Origin: Procambarus clarkii
Lineage: Eukaryota > Arthropoda > Malacostraca > Decapoda > Cambaridae
Length of the DNA: 64,000 bases
Assembly (NCBI RefSeq): GCF_040958095.1
Contig: NC_091151.1
Coordinates: forward strand, 3,217,630-3,281,629
Direction of reading: 5' to 3'
Under the pieces are notes generated by a model. It worked only from the letters and a program-made list of their open reading frames with translations. It was not told where the DNA came from and made no database searches. The position numbers and the translations under genes were made by a program. Below, piece by piece: positions 1-11,552 of the stretch (its first letter is position 1; each line of letters begins with the position of its first letter).

Positions 1-218
1 TTGAACCTATTCGGTGGGTGATCCCCCACACACGCCCTAGTCAACTAGGCCACGACATGGTATAAAGGTTGCAACCTGGAGTTCTACTGAACATACAAGG
101 ATTTCCAGCAGCTTCTACTGAAGCCTGGCCAGGAGTTCCACACAGCCCCCCCCCCCTCCCCCCATGCACTCTGGCTCTGTCATCCAGGAATGTTCTCCCT
201 CTGACTCTCCTCCTTTAA
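1..218. other. Left edge, unassigned repetitive sequence
   Basis: No coding signal. It ends in a C-rich tract (about 147-164). The first 60 bases, read on the minus strand, have a tRNA-like flavour (paired GCCTAGTTGACTAGG hairpin), so this could be the truncated head of a SINE, but I cannot define its ends. Confidence 0.3.
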
Positions 219-390
219 TACACAGTAATCACACTAATGTGACTGTATCAGTGAGAAAATCCAAAGGAGACGTGTGAGGGTTCGAACCAGGGCTTGTGCA
301 TGGGAACACCCACACATAGGTTCGAACCCTCATCACTGCTCCTACGGACCTTCTCATTGATGCAGTCACGTTTGTGTGATTACTGTGTAT
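219..390. repeat. Foldback element with opposed B-box-like motifs
   Basis: Two arms of about 70 bases are inverted copies of each other: the left begins TACACAGTAATCACAC and the right ends GTGTGATTACTGTGTA. They are separated by a loop of about 30 bases. Each arm ends internally in GGTTCGAACC, a palindrome that matches the RNA polymerase III B box. The arms are imperfect. This is best described as a small non-autonomous foldback/MITE; a head-to-head pair of tRNA-derived SINE halves is the alternative. Confidence 0.7.
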
Positions 391-2026
391 AGAATATCAT
401 GTTGAGGTTCCTTTCCACTGGTACGTTAATGAAGACTTTCAAGGTTAAGGAAAGCCAAGATCTTGTGGGGTTTTATCATTTTAAGAATGATGAATTCGTT
501 GCTAGGTTTAAAAGGGACTGTGGTTGGGAGGCAGAGATTATTTGGTTCAATATGTCTGCGAGTATACAAGTTGTCTTGGGGATCTGCAAAATTATAGGCC
601 TAAGGGGTTAGCCAGGTTTGTGGGTCTTCACATTACCATTGCCAAAAAAGTAACGTAATTCAAAATAACTTTCTTTCTAATTTTAAGCCTTTAATCACTA
701 CATTCGCTACCTCTGTGAGGAAGTTCACATGATTTTAAAAATTCTCTGTTTAAGCTGTCCTCAGAGCAAGTCCATTCCATCCAGTGGTCGACCCCAAAGA
801 ACATCAATTTTAACTTTCAAAATAGGGATTTTCTCTAATAAAAATTAATTTTTCTATATATTAGCAAACTGTGCATATTTAAGCATTGGTTAGCTTAGGT
901 GTTTAGGTTCTGTGGGCGATTATTTGTATTTATACTACGTGGGTGAAGTGTTTGTTTACCCGAGACGCTGTACGTAATAGTGGCTTCATAGGTTGTGTAA
1001 CTCCTGTTGCTACAATTTGTACATTACTACTTTGTTCTTTGAACACATTCTTTTGAATAAAATAATTGTAGTGCATCTGCCGAGTTGTGGTTCGTACAAA
1101 AATCAGTGAAGCACGTGTTCAAGAAGTGTTCAAATGCCATCAGGTGAATCATGTAATAACTGTTTTTCATTCTTAAACGGGATTTGGCTGTTGTATGGAA
1201 TAGACTTTGGCTTTTGTTAATGAGGACTGGCTGCTCTGTTGGGTCTCTTGTAATAACATTAAATTCCTGTCTTTTAGGACAGCTGTACCTTTCTCAAAAC
1301 ACACTGTAGTGTGACGCATGTAGCGCACTTGTCAGCCCTCGTCACTATTAATACCAATGTTATTGGTATTAATCAAGTCCTTAGCTGCTGGGTTTAATTG
1401 AGGTGTTAGGAGACCAGGTGTCGCACTTTTGTACTTTTAACTAAAATATATATTTTAATTATGCATCCCATGGGCGGTGGTGGAAATGGTTAGAGGCAAA
1501 TAATTGGTTCAGAAATTGAACCCAATTGCTTGTTAAGCTAAGCAACTGACAATTTTGTGAAGCTAGTTACACAACTGTTAATATTACTTACACGTACATA
1601 TTGTTACATAATGTACTGCGGTAAAAAGTTGGATACTAGGAGACACGCAGAATTGGTTTTGGCAGCGATGAGGTAGTGCCGTCCCGACTAGACCCCTCCC
1701 CCCCCCCTTGGGCTGCAGAGTGGAAAAGTTTTGGATATGTTAGATTGGGGCACAAGCTGATTCCCTGGGGCCTTCGAGTCTCGGTGGAGGTGGGGGGGGG
1801 GGAAATCATGTGACTAGAGGAGACAGCCCAGGTCCCACCCTCATCCCCACCGTCCTTACAGAGTTCCATTTTTGCAGAGTCCTCTACAATTGTTATCCAC
1901 ATTAGACAAACGCTTCGAGACAGTTTGCAGTACTTTTGCCTTTGATAAAACCAGAGAGCCTATTGGACATGTTATCACCTACAGGGTAGAGTAGCCTATT
2001 TAACAAAATCCTTTCCTTCTATTTAC
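391..2026. other. No gene recognised
   Basis: AT-rich sequence without a convincing coding frame; the 70-codon frame at 399-611 looks random. Around 1640-1900 there are C- and G-homopolymer runs (about 1697-1709 and 1791-1801). A short perfect hairpin at 1347-1373 is listed separately. Nothing else is identifiable. Confidence 0.5.
1347..1373. other. Perfect 12-bp-arm hairpin
   Basis: The arms ATTAATACCAAT and ATTGGTATTAAT are exact reverse complements around a 3-base loop (GTT). No flanking gene is known, so no role is assigned. Confidence 0.6.
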
Positions 2027-2282
2027 AAAAGTAGGATGTTATGGATACAGGCCTGTAGCCTCCGTTTGACTTAAGTATAGGAATAATGACAGCCTCCATC
2101 CATTTTCTTGGTAACTTTCCCTCCCTATAACTCGTCTTAAACAAATCAAGTAAGGGACTACGTTTTATACCGGCTAAATAATTAAGAATGTTATACGTTA
2201 CTCCATCTTTCCCCGGAGCAGTAGAGCTGCCACTTTTAAAAGCATCAAGTAGCTCATCCAGAGTTATCTCAGTGTTTCAAGG
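2027..2282 (-). pseudogene. LINE reverse transcriptase fingers fragment
   Basis: On the minus strand about 80 codons read as the start of a non-LTR retrotransposon RT domain: an 'ITLDELLDAFKSGSSTAPG' block, then 'GKDGVTYNIL', then 'GYRPVSI'. These match the conserved N-terminal RT motifs (K-x-G-s-APG-D-x-I and YRPISL) of Jockey/I-type LINEs. No palm motif with catalytic aspartates is present, so it is a short fragment. It lies next to the Penelope-like relic on the same strand and is a separate element class. Confidence 0.75.
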
Positions 2283-2504
2283 TGTAGGGCCTCACTCAAC
2301 CCCGTTTCCCTCTCTCAGGACCTCCCCCGCTAACCGTGGTGTTAATCACTTTAAAAGCTTTAAGTGTGCTTGTTTCTATCCCCAGTTCAGTAATGGGTTC
2401 CAGGAGGGCGGTTCGCCTCTCGTTAGGCAGTTGGGTAGGCCGTTTTGAGGGCCCCTGCCTTTCATTAGGTCTTCCTGGAACACTCATTAGGCTTGTACTC
2501 CACT

Positions 2505-4330
2505 GTACTAGCCATCTGGTTACCGTAATGCTGCCGAGACCAGGCGGTCCTTTAGGGACTTGCCTGGTCTCCAGGCCAGCATCGGGGGTTCTTGTGGGAA
2601 CCTGTCTCACGACGGGTGGTTGCTGTACGTGTTATGTAGCCAGGTCCACACGTCCCAGAGTGCTGCTCTGAGCGGTTCTTCTAGGCCCGTGTAGAAAGTT
2701 GCGGGGAAGATGCCGTGAGCTAGGGGGATCGCATCGTGTTGGTCCAAGTTGTTGTTCCCCTGTGCGGTCTCGTAGGTTCCTATCGGCTCGCTGGAGGACT
2801 ACTACTGTGAATCCTCTGTTTCGGAACTTCTAGAGGTCCTGGAGCTGGATCTGTAGGGTCTCATCATTGCTATTGATCCTTTTTAGGCATAAACCAAGGG
2901 AGAAAGGGAGCGAGTTCTTGAGGGACCTTGGGTGACATGAATCGTATCCGAGGAACGTATGTAGGTTGGTCGGTTTATAGTAGGCTCTAGTGCAGAGGAG
3001 CCTACTGACTGGATCAATTGAGACTGTTGTGTCAAGGAAATTGATCTCCTCTGCATTCCTCTCAATCGTAAAATGCAGGTTTGGATGAACTGCATTTGCC
3101 CATGTGTGGAAAGAGTCCAAGACCTGGGGGGGGGGGGACTAAGTATCACTCCAAAGATGTCGTCTATGTAGCGTAAGTAGATCGGAGGATTGTTGGGGCG
3201 ATTCATCCTTTGGACTTCGAAAAATTAGTAGACGAAGATTTCCGCTATGGCTACACTGCTAGAGGCTCTGATGGCAGTGACTTTTACTTGCCTGTAGGTG
3301 GCGCCGTTGAACGTCAGGACTGTCCCTCATCACGTGAAGGATTGCCTCTACCAGGAGCAGACGTGCTAGGGGAAGGGGGGGGGGTTGCCAGACTCCAGCG
3401 TCCCTGAGGGCCTGTTGTATCCTGTGTACGTTGTCGACGAAGTAATCTGCCACGACCGTGGCTGCTTCACGTTGGGGAATGCTAGGGTACTAGGAGACGA
3501 TGTCCAAGAACAGTGTTGCTTGTGCTGGGACCGGTCCCATCGAGTCGTTGATTGCTTAGTTTCACAAGGAAATAGGTTGTCAACTAACCTTTCATCCAGT
3601 AGGTGCAGGAGGGGGTTGAGGAGGGCCGTGCAGATCCAATCTACTGGACGTGTAGGAGCCCTACAGCCGTTGAGAACCGGGCGCCCCGGCCAGGAACCTG
3701 TAATGGGGTCAATCCCCTTGTGTATTTTTGGGAGCAGGTACAGGGATGGGAGCTCAGAGTTTAAGGATATGAAGAAATCCCTGGCTGCAGCTCTGAAAAT
3801 CCCTCCTTGTCCCTCGTTCCTGTAGAAATCCAGGACCAAGGTCCTGCTTCTGGTTTGGGCGTTCGCCAGGGCGACCTGGCCGTTGTGTACGGGTTAGGTG
3901 GTCGTATCTGAGAGGTGCCTTCCCATTTCTCTCATAATTACCTCAGTCCTACATCATGACGACTGCTCCTCCTTTGTCCGCGGCTTGACGACTACGTCCC
4001 TGTGCTGCTCAAGATCCCATAGGGCTGCCCATAGGGTGGGCACAAGAGGCGGGTGTCGATCTACTCCTAGAGAGACCTGGAAGCCTGTAGAATTACTCAT
4101 GGAGGCCGTTATGGCGGAAAGGGTTAGGTTGCATGGGGCGGGCTCGGTTTAGATAGAGTTTTGACAGTGAGAGAGTAGCAGGTCTACACCTCAGGGGTGG
4201 GAATGGGATTTTGGTGGGGACTCTTGGGTCCAGAGGGTACTCCACGTACTGTTAATATGGTTTTCTAGGTCTTCTAAGGCCTGCGCTGCGATCTGGCGGC
4301 GATTTTGCCGGGGAGGGGGGGGGGGGCCAT
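2505..4330 (-). pseudogene. Penelope-like element RT, decayed copy 1
   Basis: A Penelope-like retroelement RT, read on the minus strand from about 4330 to 2520 in several frames. In order: an N-terminal stretch matching the intact copy at 35.8-37.7 kb (about 4300-4060), 'ADKGGAVV' (about 3950-3985), 'LYLLPKIHKGIDP' (about 3710-3750), 'RYIDDIFGV' (about 3150-3180, catalytic YIDD), 'NFLDTTVSID' and 'AYYKPTNLHTFLGY' (about 2930-3040). The C-terminal PLE motif 'PPMLAWRPGKSLKDRLV' follows near 2540-2600. Frame changes occur at homopolymers, for example the G run at 3124-3138, and stop codons are present. No GIY-YIG endonuclease is seen. It keeps the C-terminal motif that the better copy has lost. 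Confidence 0.85.
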
Positions 4331-5299
4331 GACGAAAGTAAGGCCTCTGCTCAGGAGTGCACGCTCAGACGTGGGGGAACTCGCTAACGACAGTTGACCT
4401 CTCTAGGTGCGCCCTCTTCCTCGTCTCCCGCGCTGCTGACACCTGGCGTTCCCTCCACCTATCCACCCATGCCCGTATGTGTCGTTGCTGGCGGGGGGAG
4501 GGGGGGGGGTCACTGACCTGTCCCGCTGGTGTTCGTCTCTGTTTCCCAAACCCCATTTGGTTGGGAAGGCAGTCCGCAGGGGCAGGGGCTGCGGGGTACT
4601 CTGTCTGGGTAAGGGGGGGAAGGGGGAGGAGGGGTTTCTGGCATGTTTGGGCGAGGAATGGGGCCTAATGTGTGTGTCCGGCGTTCGGGTTTGGCGACGG
4701 TTCTGGCAGGGAGGGAGTCCACGGAAGGCCTGCCCGTCTGGCACAGAGGTGCCTCTCTATTCGGGGTCTGGCGCCTCTCTCCCTATTAGGGGTTTAGCAC
4801 CTCTCTATTTGGAGTCCGGCGTCTAAGGGATTCTTTCTTGACCGTGCAAATGACTCTTTATCTTCACTCGGCAAAATGCAGCGTTTAAAGAACGGATTAC
4901 GTGTAATCCTCTAAAACTGTCCTTGGAACGTGACTAAATAGTGCTAATCACAATATCTTGGTTAACATTGGTTAAACTTTTGCCGTAAATTGTTACTGAC
5001 CAGCTTGAAAGTTTTAGCCTTAATGGTTCAAGGTGTATTTGAACGTTCTCGGGGATTTGTTTCATCAAAATCCTTGAGGTACTTGCTTTGACTGAATTCG
5101 TAAACTGTGTTTATCTTCCAATCCCAGTTTCATGAACATCTGCAATACATTTAAACTCGCCAAGTAATCTTTTTGGGGAAGATGGAAGTCAATTAATTTA
5201 TTATTTGTCTTGGAGAGTTTCCGATTTTCCTTATTTAAAATGTGTTTGCTGTAATCAGATAACAGATCAGTAGAAATATTAGCGTGTGAAAGGGTTAAG
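4331..5299. other. GC-rich then AT-rich sequence, no gene
   Basis: 4331-4835 is G/C-rich with G runs; it may be the 5' part of the PLE relic but no motif is visible. Near 4750-4820 a motif of the form 'GCCTCTCTAT' followed by GGGGT and TGGCG repeats about three times. From about 4840 the sequence becomes AT-rich with no coding signal. Confidence 0.4.
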
Positions 5300-7768
5300 C
5301 GTAAATCATCAGTATATCAGGCCACCTCGGGTGTTGACATGCTTAGTATCACACATGACTCAATAACCCTTATCACCATCACGTGCCATGTTCTCCAATC
5401 CTTGCGTTCAGCAGCAGATTATTTACTAATACCACCTTGGGAAAGCATTCTTGTCATGCAGGTGGCGTATAACCCATTGAAATCTCAATACAAAATATAT
5501 TTATCATTGCTAGAGGGGTTGGCACCTGTATGTACATTCTCTACACTCGTGTGTTGTCTAACTAGAGGTAAATCCGCCTCTTAAATTTGTGCACAATACA
5601 TCATACAAATGGGGATCAGAAGTAGTCCAAGACAACTTGACTTTTTAACAAGAAGGCGTCCCACGCGAAACTGGATAGCGAGACATAGTGTAATGTCCAA
5701 CTTGTACAGCTCTAACATAGTCTTACGCCAGACAGTAAAAGCATCACACAATAGTCCAGAATCCACTTTAAAATAGATCTTCAAGTAATCCCCTATGGTC
5801 TTGCATTTCGCCAAATTAAAGGCTTCCTTAGCCTGATCATAATCAGTCTGACTTATAGCCTCGTGTTTTAAACTATTATAGAATGCGTCGGAGGGAGGAA
5901 GAGCGGGTTTATTTAATTTATCCAGAGAAGAAAAGTAATCATAACAGAATATATTTGCCTGTCTTTTAATAAATGTTGGGTAGCTACAAGGACGTCTTCT
6001 AGCATAAGAGGTATATCTGGTAGTTTACCACTGTTTATATATTCATTGGTTAGTTTATCCAGCCCACCATTCAGTAAAGCTAAGCTATCCATAAACCGAA
6101 GTTTACCAATATCCACTTTCACGAACTTGAATCCATATTTGGAGGCAATATCGATTTTACGGTTAGGGAGGTTAGACAATTCATTCAAAATTACCCCGAG
6201 GTCATAAGCTGCATTGTGCGAGAAAGTATACAAATATTTATAGGAATTCCTACATAGTATGTTGCACCAACGGCAATATGCAGCTGGATTATTATTGAAT
6301 TCTATGGCATAGTCATGGTGACGGTGCCTGTCTTTAGCTGATTTGAACGGGGTATAGCACATTTCACATGGGGTTTGCCGTCTGTAAGCTCGCCAATGTG
6401 CTCGTGTCATGGGTATTTTATATTTAGGCATTGTAGACCTAATTCTCTTCCATGAACTCTTCAACGTATCTATGAAATGATTAACGGGTTCATTCCCCAT
6501 AAAAGTTAATTTCTCCACCTCAAATTCCCTGTCCCTGTTGATGATGATATAAGCATATGCCATAGCTTTGTGCCACTTGTTAATCATTCATTCCAAGGTC
6601 TTCCTTGGGGATTGGAGGGAGGAGGGGGGGGGTCCAATATACATTTAAAATCATAATATGCAGTATGAGAAGGTATAAATGCACGACCGTATTTTTTTAA
6701 CTTATTTGATGTTTTTCAGGGAAAAATTTGTTTGCTTCCCTTAACATGACTCTTCGTGATCTCGCACAGCTTCGGGGGTTAAATGAATTAAGCACAAATG
6801 ACAAAAACACACATGATTATTAGGCATTTTACTTGAATGGTTATGCATGTTAAGGACATATTGATTGAAATCCTTGATAAGAACTTGATGCTGATCTAGC
6901 ATGAGCCATGGTACTTTACGGGCAGAATGCTCCCTGCCTTTCCTAGCCAAGCTAATATAGTACTAGTTATCTTCACGAGTAAGTACATAGATAAATATAC
7001 TTAATTTATTCATGCTTTCTGTTTTATTATTAATGTCAAAAGTTGTAGGAATTTCAATTTCTTCACTCCAACGAACAAATCTAAAACACCACCTAAAGAA
7101 CTTTGAACGCTTGACAATGTTGCCTGATGTCATCCCCTGAGGTGTACACACACACATGCTGCTAAACATTGAATTAGACATGCATTTTGTTCACCTTTAG
7201 GGTTGAAAACATGTCTTGAAGCACACAATTTATCTTGATAAGGTACATAATCACCAAGCCGAATAGGATGCTGAACGGCTATGGAATTAATATAAAATCC
7301 AGAAATGCTTTGTATAGCTAGACTCCAGCATTCTGTCTCGGCAAGAAACTGTTCTAACTTATCTAGTTCACCGATCCATTGATCCTCAACAACACCTGCT
7401 TTGTGTCTAGACAGTGTTTTGCTTTGCCTTTATGGGTAACTCTCCCTCAAAATTAGGTTTTTCTTGATTAAGCCGTTGTAAATTAAAAAAAATCTGGATA
7501 AATCACTAGGGCAGGAGGGAAATTGGAGTGAACGGCATCAAACAAATTCTAATTGTCGTATAAAATAATCGCGATATGTAGTTAAATAATGGGCGGGATC
7601 CCCTTGGGCGTAATCTGGAATACTGTACGAATGGCGCATGTAACCCCCATTGACATTATTTATGACTTCTGGTTGTGGAGAATTGGAAATAGACTGACTG
7701 GCTTCCACATCGGAATAAGCCTCCCAAACAAGGTGCAGAGAGTCATCATCTTCTAGTCGCGAATCCAT
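5300..7768 (-). pseudogene. Polinton/Maverick-type DNA polymerase B relic
   Basis: Minus-strand remains of a protein-primed family B DNA polymerase of the Polinton/Maverick type. N-terminal pieces lie at 7768-6741, including a C..C...H...C motif at about 6745-6800. The longest intact frame is 6587-5913 (224 codons): a Cys/His cluster 'CEMCYTPF' to 'YCRWCNILC' (about 6250-6370), then 'FSHNAAYDLGVI' (about 6190-6225), which fits the exonuclease HN..YD motif, then 'FMDSLALLNGGLDKL'. Further on, 'IGDYLKIYFKVD' (about 5750-5795) and 'DFNGLYATCM' (about 5450-5490, polymerase palm DxxxLY type). Stops and frameshifts separate the blocks, so it is inactive. No capsid or integrase gene of a Polinton is recognised nearby. 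Confidence 0.75.
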
Positions 7769-7894
7769 AAGTAAAAAGAATTATGGTTTCCAAAAAATAA
7801 AATTTAATATAGGAAGTTTTTTAATAATACCGTTATTGAAATATACTAATAATTAAGGATGCTACTTAGGATTTAGATTTTCCCTGTTATTGTC

Positions 7895-8165
7895 TTATGG
7901 TGTTGATGAGTGAGATTGGCTAGTGCTAGGCTTCTCACCACCACCACCACGAGGATATTCCTCCTCCACTAATTGCTGAGCTGGTGAGCCTAAAATTATA
8001 TAAATAATAATTGACGATAATGAAATTTATATTATTGACAATAATGGGGAATGGTATAATATTGCAGAATACTATAATTGACTTACTTTCGTATTGGACG
8101 CTTTGATGAGATGACGCTTCTGAGTACACTGAATCTGAACTAGTATCAGACTCGATCAACATCAT
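7895..8165 (-). CDS. Small spliced ORF, unknown
   Basis: A possible two-exon ORF of about 57 codons. Exon 1 runs from ATG ATG at 8165 to about 8097 and ends at a consensus donor (GTAAGT). The acceptor TTTTAG lies near 7991, and exon 2 runs to a TAA at 7895. The product would be low complexity: Ser/Asp/Glu-rich, then 'QQLVEEEYPRGGGGEK', then Ser/Thr/Pro-rich. It precedes the polymerase relic on the same strand and could be its displaced 5' exon or a separate Polinton gene. No family is recognised. An alternative splice choice ends in a Gly/Trp run. Confidence 0.35.
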
Positions 8166-8215
8166 CTAGATACATGCAAAATGGGTATTCTTCGGGGATG
8201 CGAACGGTAGATTTT

Positions 8216-8475
8216 AGTTAATTCCCATCTTCTTGAGATGATTTCGGGGCTTAGCGTCCCCGCGGCCCTTTCCTCGACCAGGCCTCCTTTTTGTTACACA
8301 CCTCCAGGCAGCAGCCCGTAGCAGCTGTCTAACGCCCAGGTACCTATTTACTGCTAGGTAACGGGCATCAGGGTGAAAGAAACATTTTGCCCAATTGTGT
8401 CTGCCTCCACCGGGGATAGAACCCAGGACCTCAGGATTACGAATCAGAAGCGCTGTCCACCCAGCTGTCAGTTGT
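8216..8475 (-). mobile_element. tRNA-derived SINE, copy 1
   Basis: About 260 bases share the same order of blocks with 16925-17158: the 3' block 'GAGATGATTTCGGGG', 'CTCGACCAGGCCTCC', 'AGCAGCCCGT', 'CCAGGTACCTATTTACTGCT', 'GGGTGAAAGAAAC'. Read on the minus strand the head is tRNA-like, with a B box of the form GGTTCTATCCC. It splits the Polinton-like region, between the small spliced ORF and the cysteine-rich frame. It is a SINE rather than a tRNA gene, because the tRNA fold is not followed by a normal terminus. Confidence 0.8.
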
Positions 8476-8676
8476 CCCATAGTCATATATGTATTTTTAA
8501 GGAATGCTGCATAGATGTATAGTTCTACAGCTAATTGCAAGTAATAATAATTTATATCTAAATTTTAACTGCTGCTGCTATTGAACAATTTATAGTTATT
8601 AAAGAACGTGTTATAAATATTAATACAAAATATCCGCTTCTGCTGTTGTCATTTTTCTATAGTTACTATTAATATA

Positions 8677-9063
8677 CTATGACTTGCAACAGGTACATGG
8701 GTAATTTCTACAGTTGTTACAACCACAATGGTACTTATAGGTAGCACAACACCTTTTGGACCACGAGGGACAAATATTATCATAATATCCACGAGACATC
8801 TCTGAACATTGTATACAGAAAAGAACACACTGACGCTGAGGATTGGCGTTAAAGGTTATCCAGAGTTCAGCGTATCTGGCCGGGCACAGGTGAAATGGTC
8901 CTAGTTTAGGGGCCTTGCAAAGCTCACATGTACATGGTCGAGTTGATAGATATGAGACAGTGAAGTTAGATATTGCGAAACCAGTGGCTTCACAATATCC
9001 AACTGACCTAGAGTTAGACTGACCTATGGATTGGGGGAGATTCCTATAAGGACAGCTTACATG
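8677..9063 (-). CDS. Cysteine-rich open frame, unknown
   Basis: An open frame of about 128 codons on the minus strand with no ATG near its start, so it may be an internal or terminal exon. It holds about 18 cysteines. Visible motifs: 'PCTCELCKAP' then 'LCPARYAELW', 'RQCVLFCIQCSEMSRGYY', and a terminal 'CGCNNCRNYPCTCC' before a TAG stop at 8677-8679. The spacing looks like a multi-zinc or disulfide-rich domain. It is on the same strand as, and upstream of, the polymerase relic. I know no family with this pattern; chance is unlikely given the length and cysteine density. Confidence 0.45.
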   Translation of the reverse strand, partial: HVSCPYRNLPQSIGQSNSRSVGYCEATGFAISNFTVSYLSTRPCTCELCKAPKLGPFHLCPARYAELWITFNANPQRQCVLFCIQCSEMSRGYYDNICPSWSKRCCATYKYHCGCNNCRNYPCTCCKS

Positions 9064-9194
9064 CTACGCTGCCAAACGTACGATTATGATTAAATTGCGA
9101 TACGACATTTGGGTAGTTAGTTTTGAACTTATCACTGCATAATGAATGATTAAAGTTGTGGATGACTAAAATGTAAATTCTTAAACCTGTGATG

Positions 9195-10436
9195 TATGTT
9201 GACACTGCCTTCCTGTCTCTCCAGGACCGCCGTGATCGCTACTGTCTTCCCTTTCTTGCGCGGTCCTTGTAACATCCTTCCTCTCGCCTTTGTCGTGCTT
9301 TAACTTTTACCCCTCCTGAAGTTCCTTTTCCTCTTCACCACCACCTTCTTTCTGTCCGGTTATCTCGCTTATAGGATTCTCTTTCAGTTCGTATTTCAAA
9401 TATTTCTCCTTATATTGTTCCCTCCTTGCCCCTGTGGAGAGTCCCCCTTCCGAAGTTTTGTACATCCTTGACCCGCATCACTAAAGCTTTTACACTTCCT
9501 ATGGTTCTGAAACGCCTTTTCCTTGAGCACTTTTCTTCGCACTCCCGCTCAGTTTCCATCTTCACCGATGGGTTTAAGTCTATGGACGGTGTAGGCTACT
9601 GTTGTTTTACCTGACAGCACTTATGTGTCGCCTACCTCCAGAGACTAGCATCTTCACAGCTGAACTTTGATATTATATATGCTCTTCGTCTCCTGCTTTC
9701 TTGTCATTCTTCCTTTGTGATTGTCGTTGACTCTCGTAGTGACCTCATGACTCTCGGATCCTTTAATCCGGTCCATCCAGTGGTCGTCGAGATTCAACAT
9801 TGGTCGTTTCTTATTTTCAGTAAATTTAAATCAGTTGAGTTTTGCCAAGTTCCTAGGCATATTGGTTTCTCTTTAAATGAGCATGCGGACACTGCTGCTA
9901 GGGAAGCTATTCGCTCTTGTCCCATCTCCCGTAAAGGTATTCCTTATTCCGACTTTTACCCAGTTATTCATTCCTCCATCCTTACCCGTTGGCAGGATTG
10001 TTGGTCTTTTGGTACTGGTAACAATCTGCGTACTCTTAAGAGTAGTGTCCTCATGGCCTTCCTTCCTACCACCGTAACCGGCGATTGGAAACGGCTCTGG
10101 CGAGGTTGTGTATTGGCCATACACGCCTAACTTTCGGTCACTTAATGAAGCGCCGTCCTGCTCCTTATGGTTCAAATTGCATTCTCCCTCTTACGGTCGT
10201 GCATTTCCTTGTTGAATGTCCTTACTTCCAGGATGAGCGTGTGTCTTCCTTTCCGACCGTCCCTCGCGGTCATTTGTCCCTTGATAGAATCCTTGGTGAA
10301 ACGGATACTTTTGATATCATTCGCCTTGTGCGTTTCTGTTCTCGTATTGGCATCCTTGGTGCTATTTAGCACCCTCTGATTATTCCGCACTTTTGATGGT
10401 GTTATAGGTGTTATAGCCTTCCCAGTTTGGTGCCTT
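9195..10436 (+). pseudogene. LINE family A, copy 1 (RNase H and C-terminus)
   Basis: The 3' part of ORF2 of an I/Jockey-like LINE with an RNase H domain, truncated at its 5' end. Visible blocks: the post-RT linker (about 9200-9480), RNase H 'FTDGFKSMDGVGY' (about 9560-9600), 'VVDSRSDLM' (about 9722-9750), 'HIGFSLNEHADTAAREA' (about 9858-9910), and the C-terminal region to 'RIGILGAI' (about 10366). The frame is broken several times. Unlike copies 2-4 it lacks the 3' TTAC tail. The octamer CTGTGATG at 9187-9194 and 10437-10444 may be a target duplication, but this is weak. Confidence 0.85.
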
Positions 10437-11552
10437 CTGTGATGAGGATAGGTTAGGTTGGGGGATGGATAGTATAGCCATTTTTTATTAATGTTAAATA
10501 TACTACATAAACAAGTAGGATGCCAAGGCCTCATTGAGCATCTTGTGACGTCACTAATAGTTTAAAAGTCGGGTCGCTGTGAGCCTGCCACACATCTTTG
10601 TTAACCCTTACACTGCTCAGGGGTCATATGGACATCTACACCCCAGTGCGCAAGAAAAAAAAAAATCAAAATTTAGTTTTTCGTCTTCTAAACATGTTAA
10701 TTTGAATCTCCTGAGCACGGGAAAAATAATAAAATTCTATTATACATACTAATGACACAATTGAGCCGAGAAGTTGGCCGATGACGTCACAGAACGTGAG
10801 AGCTCAAGGGTGCTGCGTCAGCCAGCGTCAGCCACGGCCGCTCACGCGGCCCGAGTTGCCGCGAATTTATTTTCGCGGAATTATTTACAGTATTCTTGGG
10901 TCATTTTACACAATTTTTTTTTCGCTAGTATTGTTCCAATTATTAGCAATAGACGTTGTATTATAATAAAAATGGTATAAACTCACTAGGCGCTCACATA
11001 TTAGTGTCACAAGTATGCCCACCAAAATGGTATAATTTACAGGAAATATTCATAGTATTTGGGTTTTTTTCAATATAAACACAAAAATAAACTTGTTATG
11101 TACATTTATTTACCAAAGAATTACACATTTAGTAGTCCTGGAGACTGTGATACTGTGCGAAACAGTCGATATGGCACAGAGGGACGGCACACGCTTCGCA
11201 CCATGTCAACACCAATTTACGTTTCTGTGGCCTCAATTTGGTACTGGAACACACAACACACCGACGCTGGCCTGCTGCACGAGCTCCAGTTGGTGGTAAT
11301 TTCTTGATCTGATGTATCAGAAAGGCCTCCCTGTAAGCGAGCCTGGGTGCAGGAGCATGGTTCAATATTGGGTCTCGAATGGGTCTTTGTATGCCAGGTG
11401 TGTCCTTGCCAAATTTACCTAGCAACTGTTTCACAACTTGAAAACTAAACGAACAGAAATATGGTTTTCTACCTGTCTTCACAAGAAACATGTTGTAACT
11501 TTTCAGCATTGTTACATCAATAAGGTGAAAAATCATTTTCTTTGTCCACTTC

